Positions 44,623 to 54,761 of a stretch of 64,000 nt of DNA are shown piece by piece. A program made the position numbers and the translations under genes. The notes beneath the pieces are model-generated. The model had not been told where the DNA came from. It saw only the letters and a list, made by a program, of their open reading frames with translations, and searched no databases. Positions within the stretch are counted from its first letter, which is position 1. Every line of letters begins with the position of its first letter. The stretch lies in the NCBI RefSeq assembly GCF_000745425.1, contig NZ_JQJH01000003.1:248001-312000 (forward strand), given 5' to 3'. Origin of the DNA: Beijerinckia mobilis. Lineage in GTDB: Bacteria > Pseudomonadota > Alphaproteobacteria > Rhizobiales > Beijerinckiaceae.

Positions 44623-47600
44623 GCGGGCTGCGCTATGCCGAGCTGCAGGTGACCTCGCATTTTAGCTTTCTGCGGGGGGCATCGTCTTGTGAGGAACTGT
44701 TCGCGACGGCGGCCACGATGCAAATCGAGGCTCTTGCCATCGTGGACCGCAACTCGCTGGCCGGCATCGTGCGCGCTCATGAAGCGGCCAGGACGACGGG
44801 AGTCCGGCTGGTGGTCGGCTGCCGCCTCGATCTCAGCGACGGCACCTCGGTTCTGGTCTATCCGGTTGATCGACCGGCCTATGCGCGGCTTTGCCGTCTG
44901 CTCTCCCTCGGCAAGAGACGCGCGGGCAAGGGCAGGTGCGACCTCGCCTGGGCGGATCTTGCCGCTTATGGCGAGGGCCTGATCGCTGTCCTCGTGCCGG
45001 ATATGGCCGACGAGGATTGCGCGTTGCGGCTGCGACGCCTGCGTGAGACTTTCAATGACCGCGCCCATTTGGCGTTGACGTTGCGGCGCCGGCCGAACGA
45101 CCAGCTCCGGCTCCATGAACTGTCCAATCTCGCCGCGCATATGCGCGTGCCGACCATCGTCACCAACGACGTTCTCTTCCATGAGCCCGGCCGGCGCATC
45201 CTACAGGATGTCGTGACCTGTATCCGCCATAATGTCACGATCGACGCGCTGGGGGACCGGCGTGAGCGTCATGCGGATCGGTATCTGAAGCCGCCCGATG
45301 AAATGTATCGGCTGTTTGCGCGCTATCCCGAGGCGTTGGCGCGTACGGTCGCGATTGTCGAACGATGCCGTTTCTCACTCGACGAACTGGTCTATCAATA
45401 TCCGGAAGAGCGTTCCGATCCAACGCTGACACCGCAGGAGACATTGGAGAAACTGACCTGGGAGGGCGTGGCTTGGCGTTACCCGGAAGGTCACCCAGAG
45501 GAAGTTGACGAGACGCTCCGGCACGAACTGCGGCTGATCGGGAAGCTGAATTACGCACCGTATTTTCTGACGGTCCAGTCGATCGTCCGCTTCGCGCGGT
45601 CGCAAGACATTCTCTGCCAGGGCCGCGGCAGTGCCGCGAATTCTGCTGTCTGTTACGTACTCGGCATCACTTCGATCGACCCGGCAAGAAATGACCTGTT
45701 GTTCGAGCGCTTCATATCCGAGGAGCGCCGCGAACCACCTGACATTGATGTCGATTTCGAACATGAGCGGCGCGAGATCGTGATGCAATGGATCTTCGAA
45801 CATTATGGCCGCGATCGTGCAGCTCTGTGTGCGACGGTGATCCGCTATCGCAGCAAGGGCGCGCTGCGGGATGTCGGCAAGACCCTGGGCCTGCCGGAAG
45901 ATCTCATCAGGACGCTCGCCACCGAGACCCGGGGCCGTTCAAGAGAGGGGTTTGCGGAAGGTCTCACGGATGCGCAGATCGAGGCTCTGAATCTCAATTC
46001 AAAGGATCGCCGTTTGCGGCTCGCGCTCGATCTCGCCAGCCAGCTCATCGGTGCTCCGCGTCACCTGAGCCAGCATCCGGGCGGTTTCGTCCTGACCCAT
46101 GACAGGCTTGACGATCTCGTTCCCATAGAGCCGGCCGCGATGCAGGACAGGCAGGTCATCGAATGGGACAAGGACGATATCGACGTAGTCCGCTGGATGA
46201 AGGTTGATGTTCTCGCGCTCGGCATGCTCAGCTGTATGAAACGCGGCCTCGATCTGCTTGCCAATCACAAAGGTATTAGGCTCGATCTTGCGACTATACC
46301 GGCTGAGGATCCGCGCACCTATGCGATGATCCGCAAGGCGGATACGCTCGGCACTTTCCAGATCGAGAGTCGGGCGCAGATGTCGATGCTCCCGCGGCTC
46401 AAGCCCAGAACCTATTATGATCTCGTCATCCAGGTCGCGATCGTCCGGCCGGGCCCGATTCAGGGAGATATGGTCCACCCCTATCTGCGGCGGCGCGAAG
46501 GGCTGGAGCCGGTTCACTATCCAAAACCCGAGCTTGAGAAAGTGCTCGGCAAAACCTTGGGCGTGCCGCTTTTCCAGGAACAGGCCATGCGCGTCGCGAT
46601 CGAAGGCGCGGGCTTTACGCCGGGGGAAGCCGACAGGCTGCGCAAGTCAATGGCGACCTTCAAACATACAGGCGGTGTTTCCGCCTTCAGGGAAAAGCTG
46701 ATCGCCGGTATGCTCGCCAATGGTTACGAGCGTGATTTTGCCGAACAGACCGTCAGACAGCTTGAAGGATTCGGCTCTTATGGATTTCCGGAAAGCCATG
46801 CAGCATCTTTCGCGCTGCTGGCCTATGCCTCGGCCTGGATAAAGTGCTGGCATCCGGATGTCTTCTGCGCGGCGCTGTTGAATTCGCAGCCCATGGGCTT
46901 CTATGCGCCTGCCCAGATCGTGCGGGATGCGGAAGCCCATGGTGTCGAGGTCCGGCCGGTTTGTGTCAATGCCAGCCGTTGGGATTGTACGCTCGAGCCG
47001 CGCGATGCCGAGAATGATCGTTTTGCCGTGCGTCTTGGTCTCAGGATGGTGAAGGGGCTCGGCAATGCCGAGGCCGCGCGGCTCGTCATCAGCCGTGCAG
47101 ACCGAGTCTTTCTCTCAGTGGCGGATCTCTGGCACCGGGCTGGCATAGCCTCGGCCGCGCTCGTGAAGCTTGCCGAGGCCGACGCCTTCAGACCGGCGCT
47201 TGGCCTCGCGCGGCGGCAAGCCTTGTGGGCGATCAAGGCATTGCGGGACGAGCCGCTTCCTCTTTTCGCCGCAGCGGCGAGAGCGCAGGAGCCTATCGCG
47301 GAACAGAACGAACCCTACGTGGCTCTAAAGCCAATGCTGGCAAGCAGCGAAGTCGTCGAGGACTACAATCATATCGGCCTGACATTGCGCCAGCACCCGG
47401 TCTCCTTTCTCCGGCCGGGTCTGCAGCGTCGAGGAATCCTTTCCTGCGCTGATGCTGTTACATCCCGCGACCGTCGCTGGGTCAAAGTGGCGGGTCTCGT
47501 GCTGGTGCGTCAACGGCCGGGCAGCGCGAAGGGCGTGATGTTCATCACGCTGGAAGACGAGACAGCCATTGCCAATCTCGTGGTCTGGACCAAAGTCTTT

Positions 47601-47888
47601 GAGACCTACCGCCGCATCGTGATCGGTGCCGGAATGATCAGTGTGTATGGACGCATTCAACGGGAAGGCGAGGTCGTGCATATCGTCGCCCATAGCCTTG
47701 TCGATCTGTCGGTAGAGCTCGCCGGAGTCGGCACCTGTGAAGACAATCCGCATTCACATGAACATCGCGACAAGGTCCATCATGCTGTGCCGGTACCTGA
47801 TCCGGTGGGAGTTTCAAAGGTTATGACACTGACCCAACCCCATGGACCAAAAGACGGGATCAAGGTGAAGCCACGGGATTTTCGTTGA
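44619..47888 (+). CDS. dnaE2: error-prone DNA polymerase III alpha subunit DnaE2
   Basis: A 1089-residue C-family polymerase for translesion synthesis after DNA damage. The PHP domain starts [20 protein letters not shown]. The palm carries the catalytic acidic motif [14 protein letters not shown] near 372, with [17 protein letters not shown] before it. The clamp/OB region near the end reads [19 protein letters not shown]. Length and lack of the DnaE1 tau-binding tail fit DnaE2/ImuC. It is the third gene of the LexA-controlled operon, coupled by an ATGA overlap. Confidence 0.95.
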   Translation: MSGLRYAELQVTSHFSFLRGASSCEELFATAATMQIEALAIVDRNSLAGIVRAHEAARTTGVRLVVGCRLDLSDGTSVLVYPVDRPAYARLCRLLSLGKRRAGKGRCDLAWADLAAYGEGLIAVLVPDMADEDCALRLRRLRETFNDRAHLALTLRRRPNDQLRLHELSNLAAHMRVPTIVTNDVLFHEPGRRILQDVVTCIRHNVTIDALGDRRERHADRYLKPPDEMYRLFARYPEALARTVAIVERCRFSLDELVYQYPEERSDPTLTPQETLEKLTWEGVAWRYPEGHPEEVDETLRHELRLIGKLNYAPYFLTVQSIVRFARSQDILCQGRGSAANSAVCYVLGITSIDPARNDLLFERFISEERREPPDIDVDFEHERREIVMQWIFEHYGRDRAALCATVIRYRSKGALRDVGKTLGLPEDLIRTLATETRGRSREGFAEGLTDAQIEALNLNSKDRRLRLALDLASQLIGAPRHLSQHPGGFVLTHDRLDDLVPIEPAAMQDRQVIEWDKDDIDVVRWMKVDVLALGMLSCMKRGLDLLANHKGIRLDLATIPAEDPRTYAMIRKADTLGTFQIESRAQMSMLPRLKPRTYYDLVIQVAIVRPGPIQGDMVHPYLRRREGLEPVHYPKPELEKVLGKTLGVPLFQEQAMRVAIEGAGFTPGEADRLRKSMATFKHTGGVSAFREKLIAGMLANGYERDFAEQTVRQLEGFGSYGFPESHAASFALLAYASAWIKCWHPDVFCAALLNSQPMGFYAPAQIVRDAEAHGVEVRPVCVNASRWDCTLEPRDAENDRFAVRLGLRMVKGLGNAEAARLVISRADRVFLSVADLWHRAGIASAALVKLAEADAFRPALGLARRQALWAIKALRDEPLPLFAAAARAQEPIAEQNEPYVALKPMLASSEVVEDYNHIGLTLRQHPVSFLRPGLQRRGILSCADAVTSRDRRWVKVAGLVLVRQRPGSAKGVMFITLEDETAIANLVVWTKVFETYRRIVIGAGMISVYGRIQREGEVVHIVAHSLVDLSVELAGVGTCEDNPHSHEHRDKVHHAVPVPDPVGVSKVMTLTQPHGPKDGIKVKPRDFR

Positions 47889-47961
47889 CACACAGAGCAA
47901 TGAGGTGACGCTTGAAATTTGGACAGGGCGTCTCGCTCATTCCATCCACTCCTCTGGGCGG

Positions 47962-48063
47962 GATGACGACGATAGACAGAGCTATGGCGCGGAATTCAAG
48001 GCCAAAGTCGCGAAGGACGCGAGGCGTGACGACCTGAAGCTGGAGGAATTGGCAACCAGGTGA
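47962..48063 (+). pseudogene. remnant of an IS3-family transposase OrfA
   Basis: The frame ending at TGA 48061-48063 reads RQSYGAEFKAKVAKDARRDD, then LKLEELATR, which closely follows the N-terminal helix-turn-helix of IS3/IS911 OrfA (RRYSAEFKAKVALEA...KTIAELA). There is no start codon, and the frame stops where the second helix should continue. OrfB and the terminal inverted repeats are not seen. It lies about 75 bases after dnaE2, marking past mobile-element activity between the mutagenesis operon and the toxin locus. Confidence 0.65.
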
Positions 48064-48308
48064 GACTACCTTACCGCTCCCGATCACATCAAAACGCTGC
48101 TGTCAATTTGCAAGAATTCCTGTCTCCAATACAGTCAATCCGGCAAATACGAGTACCTGCCGGATCAAAAATTCTTCAATCAGTCAATTGATTGTGAATA
48201 GTTCGCGGATGGTGTACATCCCTCCATTCTTACAAAAGACGATGGATTGGCATCAAGGAAGCTGCCGCCGAAGCTGCTCTCCTTCCATTGAGCCTAGCCG
48301 CAATGGTC
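48064..48308. other. intergenic stretch downstream of the toxin-like gene
   Basis: No supported gene. ATCCGGCA (48138-48145) and TGCCGGAT (48158-48165) form a small stem-loop that could end the minus-strand toxin transcript, though no T-tract follows. Confidence 0.4.
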
Positions 48309-49157
48309 TCAGGCAGCGATTGCAGAAGGCAGGAAGCTGCTGGATGTGGCCATCGGCTCTTGGAGCTCCTGCTGCGGCTGCAACGAGGTCTCTTTCGTGT
48401 CCACATTATAGGATATGCCCTGGCTTCCGGCAAAAACCCCTTGGGCCTGCGTCACGACGCCATTACCAGAGATCTTATAATTGGATGTGTCGATGATATT
48501 ATGGGTCTGGCAATCAGAAATGACCTGTTGGATCGGAATGAACCAGAGCCAGTGATAGTCATTGGGATTGAGGGCGACTTTGTGTTCGAACCATATGGCG
48601 ACATGACCGATCAAGCTGACGTCGCAGCTCCATTTGATATTGTAATCTTGAACGGTAATGATCATTTTGGCTTCGAACAGGCTATGGGCGGCGACATTGA
48701 AAGGCTGGTCGACGCTCCAGGTCTTGGATTTGTCATAGCTTGCGCCTTGCGTCGATGACAGCGAGACATCCACTGTCGTCGTGCTCGATATTTCCGCAAT
48801 CTCCGGCAACCCCGCTTGAATGGTGATGCTTTCCGAAATGGAAATACTTTCTGTCACTGACCAGGTGAAATTGCGCTGAACGGTCTCGGACTGATTATAG
48901 GTAAATGTCTGTTCCAGCGACGAATCATTGCGATAAGTTGTTATAACCGACGTGAGCTGTTTCGGTTTTGGCAGGGGAGAACCGGTGTCATAGGAGATCG
49001 TTTGGGCGGCCGCGGTCGTTTGATAACCATGATAGGCATTCAGTTCACTATGATCCGAGTAGCGTGTACTGGATGTAAACCGACATTTCCCGCCACCATG
49101 CTGGTGGACCATCCAATTGCCCCATGCATCGGTAATTTCCTGAAGACTCCGTGCCAT
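48309..49157 (-). CDS. aerolysin/ETX-MTX2-like pore-forming protein
   Basis: A 282-residue protein with the beta-pore-forming module of the aerolysin superfamily. Residues about 70-175 alternate Ser/Thr with hydrophobics: TYRNDSSLEQTFTYNQSETV, then WSVTESISISESITIQAG (the putative inserted hairpin), then SYDKSKTWSVDQPFNVAAHS, the usual return strand, and FEAKMIITVQDYNIKW. The N-terminal 65 residues would be a receptor-binding part. No signal peptide is visible, so release by lysis or another route is needed. The ATG has GGAG eight bases upstream. A gene for a small secreted cysteine protein lies 64 bases upstream on the same strand. Target and role are unknown. Confidence 0.75.
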   Translation of the reverse strand: MARSLQEITDAWGNWMVHQHGGGKCRFTSSTRYSDHSELNAYHGYQTTAAAQTISYDTGSPLPKPKQLTSVITTYRNDSSLEQTFTYNQSETVQRNFTWSVTESISISESITIQAGLPEIAEISSTTTVDVSLSSTQGASYDKSKTWSVDQPFNVAAHSLFEAKMIITVQDYNIKWSCDVSLIGHVAIWFEHKVALNPNDYHWLWFIPIQQVISDCQTHNIIDTSNYKISGNGVVTQAQGVFAGSQGISYNVDTKETSLQPQQELQEPMATSSSFLPSAIAA

Positions 49158-49221
49158 GGCATTTTCTCCATATGTTATCGTGCATGCTTTATGTAGAATG
49201 CATGTCTGTCATCAGAATAAT

Positions 49222-49455
49222 TTAGAGATTGTAACACTGGCCGGCGGCGTTCGACCAGGATTTGCCATGAGATTTGACAGTGCAATTATGCCGATCCCGA
49301 TGGCTCAGGACTTTTCCTGTGCATTTTCGTGCGCTCCAGCATGTCTGTGTGGCTGCATCGGCTTTTTCCGCCATTGAAGCGGTAAAAGACAGACATAAAC
49401 AGGCAATGGCCATCCCTTTGGCAATGTTCATCCGCAGTTCTGCAGTCGATTTCAT
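49222..49455 (-). CDS. small secreted four-cysteine protein
   Basis: 77 residues starting MKSTAELRMNIAKGMAIACL. The Sec signal peptide ends near EKADA, leaving a mature domain of about 43 residues (ATQTCWSARKCTGKVLSHRD, then RHNCTVKSHGKSWSNAAGQC, then YNL). It has four cysteines, probably two disulfides, and is strongly basic. The ATG at 49455 has AAGG nine bases upstream. It precedes the pore-forming gene in the same direction, so both may be co-expressed. It could be a partner, inhibitor or independent antimicrobial-like peptide; no family is recognised. Confidence 0.65.
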   Translation of the reverse strand: MKSTAELRMNIAKGMAIACLCLSFTASMAEKADAATQTCWSARKCTGKVLSHRDRHNCTVKSHGKSWSNAAGQCYNL

Positions 49456-50004
49456 AGACATAGACCTTATCGAGAGGAAAATTGACGAATGCCGCGGCAT
49501 CCTGGAAACCGGGCAGCCAATCGTTATATATAATTATTAAATAAGCAACAGAGATTTGCAGGCTGATGAATAAGCCCAAGGCCTGACGCCAGAAGTGCAT
49601 CATTTTATTTTGAATGGGAGGATGATCTGCGGGATAAGTGCTGCGTGGGAATCTCACGACGGAATCGGGGTCCGCCCATATCATCAAGCGATATTGAGAG
49701 CGCGGGCTAGGTAAATTAACCAGGTGGTATCTTTAAAAACTGACGCGTTAAGAGGTCGATCCGGCTGGTGGTGCAGACCATCGGTATCGCCAGTGTCGAG
49801 GCTGCCATCACGCTCGTTGTCGTGGACGACAACAGGATCCTGGATGTGTTTCGACAGGGGAATTGCGTCCGCAGAAGGCCCGAGATATAGCTTGTGAAAC
49901 AGCCAGTAAAGGCTCGATCAAAGGCATTTGCCAGAAACTTCGTGTATCCGTTGTGGATCAGGCTGCCGCAGCCGCACGATGGAGGTTTTGCTGATCCGGA
50001 CTTT
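49456..50004. other. intergenic region with a decayed reading frame
   Basis: At 49744-49890 a plus-strand frame reads RVKRSIRLVVQTIGIASVEA, then AITLVVVDDNRILDVF, before a stop. A shifted frame continues to about 49990 (ARDIACETASKGSIKGICQK). This looks like a broken coding sequence, perhaps of a mobile-element protein, but I cannot name it. The promoter of the small secreted protein gene should lie at 49460-49600. Confidence 0.35.
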
Positions 50005-50265
50005 TTATGACACGAAGAATTTTAGATAAGCCAAAGAAAACGCGACGCCCACGATCTCTATACAAAAAGGCACGGCTACAATACCCGCTGACTTGTGGGA
50101 CCATAGCAATCCTAGATAGTCGTGGGCTGAAGCACTCAGGAAGATTCCGACAAGAATTATGCTCGCGACGAACATCGCTGTTGCCGTTAGGGCAGTAAGA
50201 AACCAAAGAATAACCAGTGCCGCGCTCAGCCCGATTTTCGCAGCGATCGTCGATAATCGGTTCAC
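50005..50265 (-). CDS. small hydrophobic membrane protein of unknown function
   Basis: 86 residues with three membrane segments (KIGLSAALVILWFLTALTAT; AMFVASIILVGIFLSAS; GIVAVPFCIEIVGVAFSLAY). The GTG start at 50265 follows GAGGAAG at good distance, which supports translation. No family is recognised, and it stands alone beside tRNA-Thr. Confidence 0.6.
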   Translation of the reverse strand: MNRLSTIAAKIGLSAALVILWFLTALTATAMFVASIILVGIFLSASAHDYLGLLWSHKSAGIVAVPFCIEIVGVAFSLAYLKFFVS

Positions 50266-50326
50266 GGTTGCTTCCTCAACCGGAGGCCTGGGTCTTCCCC
50301 TATCCTCGACAAAGCCGTTGGCTTAA

Positions 50327-50402
50327 TGGTGCCGGTTGCAGGAGTCGAACCCGCGACCTACTGATTACAAATCAGTTGCTCTACCAACTGAGCTAAACCG
50401 GC
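50327..50402 (-). tRNA. tRNA-Thr (UGU)
   Basis: A complete 76-base cloverleaf on the minus strand. The acceptor stem GCCGGTT pairs with AACCGGC, the D arm is GCTCAGTTGGTAGAGC, the anticodon stem is ACTGA/TCAGT with loop TTTGTAA (anticodon TGT), the T arm contains GGTTCGACTCC, and CCA is encoded. Confidence 0.97.
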
Positions 50403-50645
50403 AGAAAGCTTTTAATGTCTCAAAAATCCGTTTCCTGCTTAGCGCGGAAACGGCGATTTGTCGCTGGATTCTATCCGTCTGCTAAAGAAAATTCTAGCAT
50501 CGTCTTTTGGGCTCTTCAATGCCTCGCTCGTGTTCGCGTGTTTGATCCGGCAGTGATCAGAGCCTGAGGGCTGCACCAGGATCGCGGATCAGCACGCTTG
50601 TTGAAACAGGCGATCCACACCTGGTGCTATCGATATCGTCAATCT

Positions 50646-51656
50646 TCAGGTTACGCGAGGCTGATCGCTGAACTGGCCGGCCTTGCGAAACCGATAAAGA
50701 TAGGTCGGTACGATGGTCTCGAAGGATTCCGGTTCGAGACCGAAGGCCTGCAAGCTCCGTCCTTCGGCCTTGGCTTCTTCCGAGACGATATTGTCGCGGC
50801 GCAGCAATTCGACCTGATCGCGTGTCAGGGAGAAGGTCGACGGGAATAAACCAAGGGACAAGGCTTCGGCGATTTCGGTTCCGAACGCCACGAGTTTGGC
50901 GAGGGGGAAGGGGATCGGCAGCAGCAATCTCTGCCGTTCTATCGTGGCGAGAATAAATTCCATGATCTCGCGCATGCTGCGGATTTCCGGGCCGCCCAAC
51001 TCGTAAATGGTGCCCGTCTTGACGTTACCATTCAAAGAGCCAGCGACCGCTTTCGCCACATCTCCCACGAAGACCGGCTGAAGTTTTGTCTTGCCCCCGC
51101 CGATGAGGGGCAGGGCCGGGGAGATGCGCGCCATGGCCGCGAATCGATTGAAGAAATCATCCTCGGGGCCAAAGACAACCGACGGACGCAGGATGATGCC
51201 TTCGGGCAGGATGTCGCGAATCGCCGCCTCGCCCTCTGCTTTGGTGCGCGCATAGATCGATGACGCCTTCGGATCCGCGCCAATGGCGGAAATATGGACG
51301 AATTTCTGGATCCCGGCCGCGCGAACCCCTTCAGCCACGGAGCGAGCGCCGGCAGCCTGAATCGTGGTGAATTTCTGCTTACCAGACGGCTTCATCAGGC
51401 CGACGAGATTGACGGCGGCGTCCGAGTCACGCAGGGCCGAGGCAATGGATTCGGGATAGCGCAGATTGGCCTGAACGGCATGGATCTGGCCGACTTGGCC
51501 CAACGGCTGCAAGTGAAAGGCGAGATCAGGCCGGCGAGCTGCCACACGGACACGCCATCCATCCCGCGCCAGGGCGCGCACCACGTGGCGCCCAATAAAA
51601 CCCGAGCCGCCGAAAACCGTGACCAACCGGCCCGTCTTGACCAATGCGTCTGTCAT
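50646..51656 (-). CDS. NDUFA9-like NAD(P)-binding reductase (complex I accessory type)
   Basis: A 336-residue atypical short-chain reductase. The Rossmann loop is VTVFGGSGFIGRHVVRALA near 13-31, VHISAIGADPKASSIYARTK holds the Tyr-x-x-x-Lys pair, and LRPSVVFGPEDDFFNRFA is typical for the NDUFA9/39-kDa subunit group. In alphaproteobacteria this protein can accompany complex I and binds NADPH; other members act on isoprenoid or quinone metabolism. No nuo genes are adjacent. The start ATG is at 51656. Confidence 0.88.
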   Translation of the reverse strand: MTDALVKTGRLVTVFGGSGFIGRHVVRALARDGWRVRVAARRPDLAFHLQPLGQVGQIHAVQANLRYPESIASALRDSDAAVNLVGLMKPSGKQKFTTIQAAGARSVAEGVRAAGIQKFVHISAIGADPKASSIYARTKAEGEAAIRDILPEGIILRPSVVFGPEDDFFNRFAAMARISPALPLIGGGKTKLQPVFVGDVAKAVAGSLNGNVKTGTIYELGGPEIRSMREIMEFILATIERQRLLLPIPFPLAKLVAFGTEIAEALSLGLFPSTFSLTRDQVELLRRDNIVSEEAKAEGRSLQAFGLEPESFETIVPTYLYRFRKAGQFSDQPRVT

Positions 51657-51930
51657 TATCCGTGCCTCTGGAAAAATCCGATCCTAGCCCTTCTACAATA
51701 TTGATTGTAGGAGCGGGACCCCTTTTTAGAAGCGTTCCGCCCATCTTGATGAAGGGAATGTGATCAAGAGCGCCGCGTCTCAATCCTGCGGCACGGCCTC
51801 CTGTAAGAGAGCCTGTGCAGTTTGTCATTACCCTGAAGGAAGGAGAAAGGACGCCGCAGAAATGAATCGGCGCATTTCCCGGCTTTCGCATTGACAAGCC
51901 ATATGTGCTGCCCGTATCAGAAAGCCGCCT

Positions 51931-52015
51931 GCCCTGGTGGCGGAATTGGTAGACGCGCTGGTTTCAGGTACCAGTGGGTAACACCGTGGAGGTTCGAGTC
52001 CTCTCCAGGGCACCA
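51931..52015 (+). tRNA. tRNA-Leu (CAG)
   Basis: An 85-base tRNA with a long variable arm. The acceptor stem GCCCTGG pairs with CCAGGGC, the anticodon stem is CTGGT/ACCAG with loop TTCAGGT (anticodon CAG), the variable arm is TGGGTAACACCGTGG, the T arm carries GGTTCGAGTCC, and CCA is encoded. Confidence 0.97.
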
Positions 52016-52385
52016 ATGGCGTTCTTGCCATTTATTTTATTGTCATTTTGGGGATTTTTGCCCGTACCTAGAGAAATGGTGCGGGATTGACGCATTGCTC
52101 GCCATGGGCTTGTCCAATCCCTCTCGGACGCTCTTTCTGTGCTCAACCACGCTGACGGGATGCGCAACGAGTCTGCCGTCGTCCAAAGCGAAATCATCGT
52201 GGGATCGGCTTCCGCGCCGCCGCTTTGGGCCTATCCGGTCTCAGCCTGCTCGATGCGTTGATCACATGGCTGGCGGACGTCATGATGAGCAACCGTCATG
52301 ACGTCTGCGTGATATCCTTGATTTCAGCGAGATGGTCCGGCGCAACCATTAAAGAGACAGACCTCTGTCCCTGATGGTTAGGCAA
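52016..52385. other. intergenic region between tRNA-Leu and the arylsulfatase gene
   Basis: No gene is supported. GACGTCATGA (52276-52285) is perfectly mirrored by TCATGACGTC (52296-52305), a stem-loop that may end the minus-strand arylsulfatase transcript. Confidence 0.5.
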
Positions 52386-54761
52386 TTACTTCTTCAGATC
52401 GACCACGACCTCTTCGAGTTTTCCCTGAAAGTCGAAGGGTGCATTGTAGTCATAAGTCACTGGAGTGCCGGTATCGGTTCCAATGTCCTGATTCTCCGAC
52501 AGCGAGTATTTGAACGGCGTCGTCCGTTCGATCCGGCCGCTGCCGACCTGTTTGCCATCGGCGAACAAGGTGATAGTGCCGGACTTGCCGGTGTCGTTGC
52601 CACCATCATAGGAGAAATCCATCTTCACCTCGTGCTCGCCTGCTGCCACTGGCATGCTGCTCGATACCGAATAGCGGGCGACATCGATGAAATTGTGTAC
52701 GGCATTGAGCTTGCCATCCTTCAGATAGAAGGCCCAGCCGCCAGTATTGCCGCCCTGGGTGAAGATCATACCGCTGGCTTTGTCCTTGATATTCACCTTT
52801 GCCGTAATGCTGAAAGACTTGTTCTTGAGGTCGGGTGCGGATGATTCCGGCAGGCCGGCAAGTACACCCTCATAGGTGAAATGTGTCCGGTTCCCCGCGA
52901 GATTAGGCTTGCCGGTCAGTTCGGCGCTGAACCGTTCCGCGCCACGCCAGTCGAGAGGAAGAGCCTTGTTGATCGAAGCCTGCGCCCACCAAAGCGCCTT
53001 GAGTTCATCAAGCTTTTCCGGACGTTTGCCGGCCAGATCGTCGGCCTGCGTGAAATCTTTCTCCAGATTGTAGAGTTCCCACTTGGCCTTGAAGGGATCA
53101 AATGCGCCGCGCTCGGGTTGCCAGGGCTCGAATGCCAGGGATGCAGCCCACCAGCCGTCCTTGTAGATGCCGCGATTAGCGAACATCTCGAAATATTGGC
53201 TGGTGCGGATCTCCTTGGCATTGGCATCCACCAGGGTCGGAAGCAGGCTCTTGCCCTGCATGGGGGTCTGTGCGGTTCCATTCACGCTGCGCGGTTCGGC
53301 GATGCCGGCTGCGTCGAGGATGGTGGGCGCGATGTCAATGACATGACTGAACTGTGTCCGCAATTCACCACCCTTTTTGTAGCGTGCGGGCCATTTCACG
53401 ATCATTGCATTGCGGGTACCGCCCAAATGGCTTGCGACCTGTTTCGTCCACTGGAACGGTGTATCCATTGCCCATGCCCAACCGGCCGGGAAATGGTTGA
53501 AATGCATATCTGTACCGATCTCGTCGATGTGGTCGAGCATTTGATCGGCTGTCATCAGATAGGCATTGAAGAAGGCGTTTTCATTCAGCGTGCCGTCAAA
53601 TCCTCCTTCAGCCGAGGCGCCGTTGTCACCTACAATGTAGAGGATCATTGTATTGTCGGCATCCGGCATCGTCGCCACATAATCGAGGACGCGTCCGACC
53701 TCATGATCCACCTGTTTGCCGTAGGCGGCGAAGACTTCCATCATCCGGCTGTAGAGTTTCTTCTTCTTTTCGTCGAGGCTGTCCCAGGCAGGCAGGCTTT
53801 TGGGCCTTGGGGTCAGGACCGCGTCCTGCGGGATGATGCCGAGATCCTTCTGTCGCTGGAATGTTTGCTTGCGGTATTCATCCCAGCCCATATCGAATTT
53901 TCCAGCGAAGGCGCCGATCATGGCTTTCGGTGCCTGGTGCGGGGCGTGCGTGGCTGCCGGGGCAAAATAGAGGAACCAAGGCTTGCCCGGCTCGATAGCC
54001 TGGATATTCTTCAGCCATTGAAGCGCATGGTCGGCCAGATCGACACTGAGATAATAGCCTTCCTTATGCGGCGTCCCGAGCGGCGTTTGATTCTCGAAGA
54101 GGTAGGGCCGCAGCTGATTGGTATCGCCCGCCATGAAACCATAGAAATAGTCGAAGCCGAGGGCGTTGGGCCAATGATCGAATGGGCCGACGGCACTGGT
54201 CTCATAGACCGGCGTATTGTGGTTCTTGCCGAACCATGAAGTAATGTAGCCGTTCTGGCGGAGGATTTCCGCAACCGTGGCCGTATCCTTCGGAATGATC
54301 CCGGTATAGCCGTCATATCCCGTGGCAAGCTCGGTAATTACCCCCGTTCCGGCAACATTGTGATTGCGACCGGTCAGAAGCGCAGCGCGTGTGGGAGAAC
54401 ATAAAGCCGTGGTGTGAAAGCGGTTATAGAATAGACCCTGGTGAGCCAATGTATCCAACGCAGGCGAAGGCACGCCGCCGCCGGACACGGAAAACTGCCC
54501 AAAACCGACATCATCCAGAAGGATGAGCAGGACATTGGGTGCACCTTTAGGGGCTCGTATGGGGGCTGGAAAGGTTGCCGGATCCGAGTCCTTGAATGTC
54601 GTACCGACAGCACCGCGGAATTTCTGTTCGGCATAAGGCAGAACGACCTGTCCGTCTTTCGCCGCGAGAGGAGCGTTATCTGTCTGGGCATAAGAGGTCA
54701 TGGTCTGGGCTATCAGCAAAGACGTCGTGACTGTGGCGAGTATAACGATCCTGCGAGCCAT
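52386..54761 (-). CDS. periplasmic arylsulfatase
   Basis: A 791-residue type I sulfatase that hydrolyses sulfate esters, releasing sulfate. A signal peptide (VILATVTTSLLIAQTMTSYA) precedes the metal-binding [13 protein letters not shown] (Asp83, Asp84) and the maturation motif [14 protein letters not shown], in which Cys121 must become formylglycine. Further metal ligands lie in GDNGASAEGG. The C-terminal 180 residues form a beta-sandwich ending EVVVDLKK. The gene is about 3.8 kb from a closely similar sulfatase gene on the other strand. A formylglycine-generating enzyme is not encoded in the window. Confidence 0.95.
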   Translation of the reverse strand: MARRIVILATVTTSLLIAQTMTSYAQTDNAPLAAKDGQVVLPYAEQKFRGAVGTTFKDSDPATFPAPIRAPKGAPNVLLILLDDVGFGQFSVSGGGVPSPALDTLAHQGLFYNRFHTTALCSPTRAALLTGRNHNVAGTGVITELATGYDGYTGIIPKDTATVAEILRQNGYITSWFGKNHNTPVYETSAVGPFDHWPNALGFDYFYGFMAGDTNQLRPYLFENQTPLGTPHKEGYYLSVDLADHALQWLKNIQAIEPGKPWFLYFAPAATHAPHQAPKAMIGAFAGKFDMGWDEYRKQTFQRQKDLGIIPQDAVLTPRPKSLPAWDSLDEKKKKLYSRMMEVFAAYGKQVDHEVGRVLDYVATMPDADNTMILYIVGDNGASAEGGFDGTLNENAFFNAYLMTADQMLDHIDEIGTDMHFNHFPAGWAWAMDTPFQWTKQVASHLGGTRNAMIVKWPARYKKGGELRTQFSHVIDIAPTILDAAGIAEPRSVNGTAQTPMQGKSLLPTLVDANAKEIRTSQYFEMFANRGIYKDGWWAASLAFEPWQPERGAFDPFKAKWELYNLEKDFTQADDLAGKRPEKLDELKALWWAQASINKALPLDWRGAERFSAELTGKPNLAGNRTHFTYEGVLAGLPESSAPDLKNKSFSITAKVNIKDKASGMIFTQGGNTGGWAFYLKDGKLNAVHNFIDVARYSVSSSMPVAAGEHEVKMDFSYDGGNDTGKSGTITLFADGKQVGSGRIERTTPFKYSLSENQDIGTDTGTPVTYDYNAPFDFQGKLEEVVVDLKK

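Noticed and set aside
49286-49687. Minus-strand open frame of 133 codons overlapping the small secreted protein gene
   Set aside because: The other frame has a good ribosome-binding site, a clean signal peptide and an ordered cysteine pattern; both are unlikely to be coding together.
52881-54239. Plus-strand open frame of 452 codons opposite the first arylsulfatase gene
   Set aside because: Antisense shadow without motif; the sulfatase frame carries a signal peptide and the C-x-P-x-R site.
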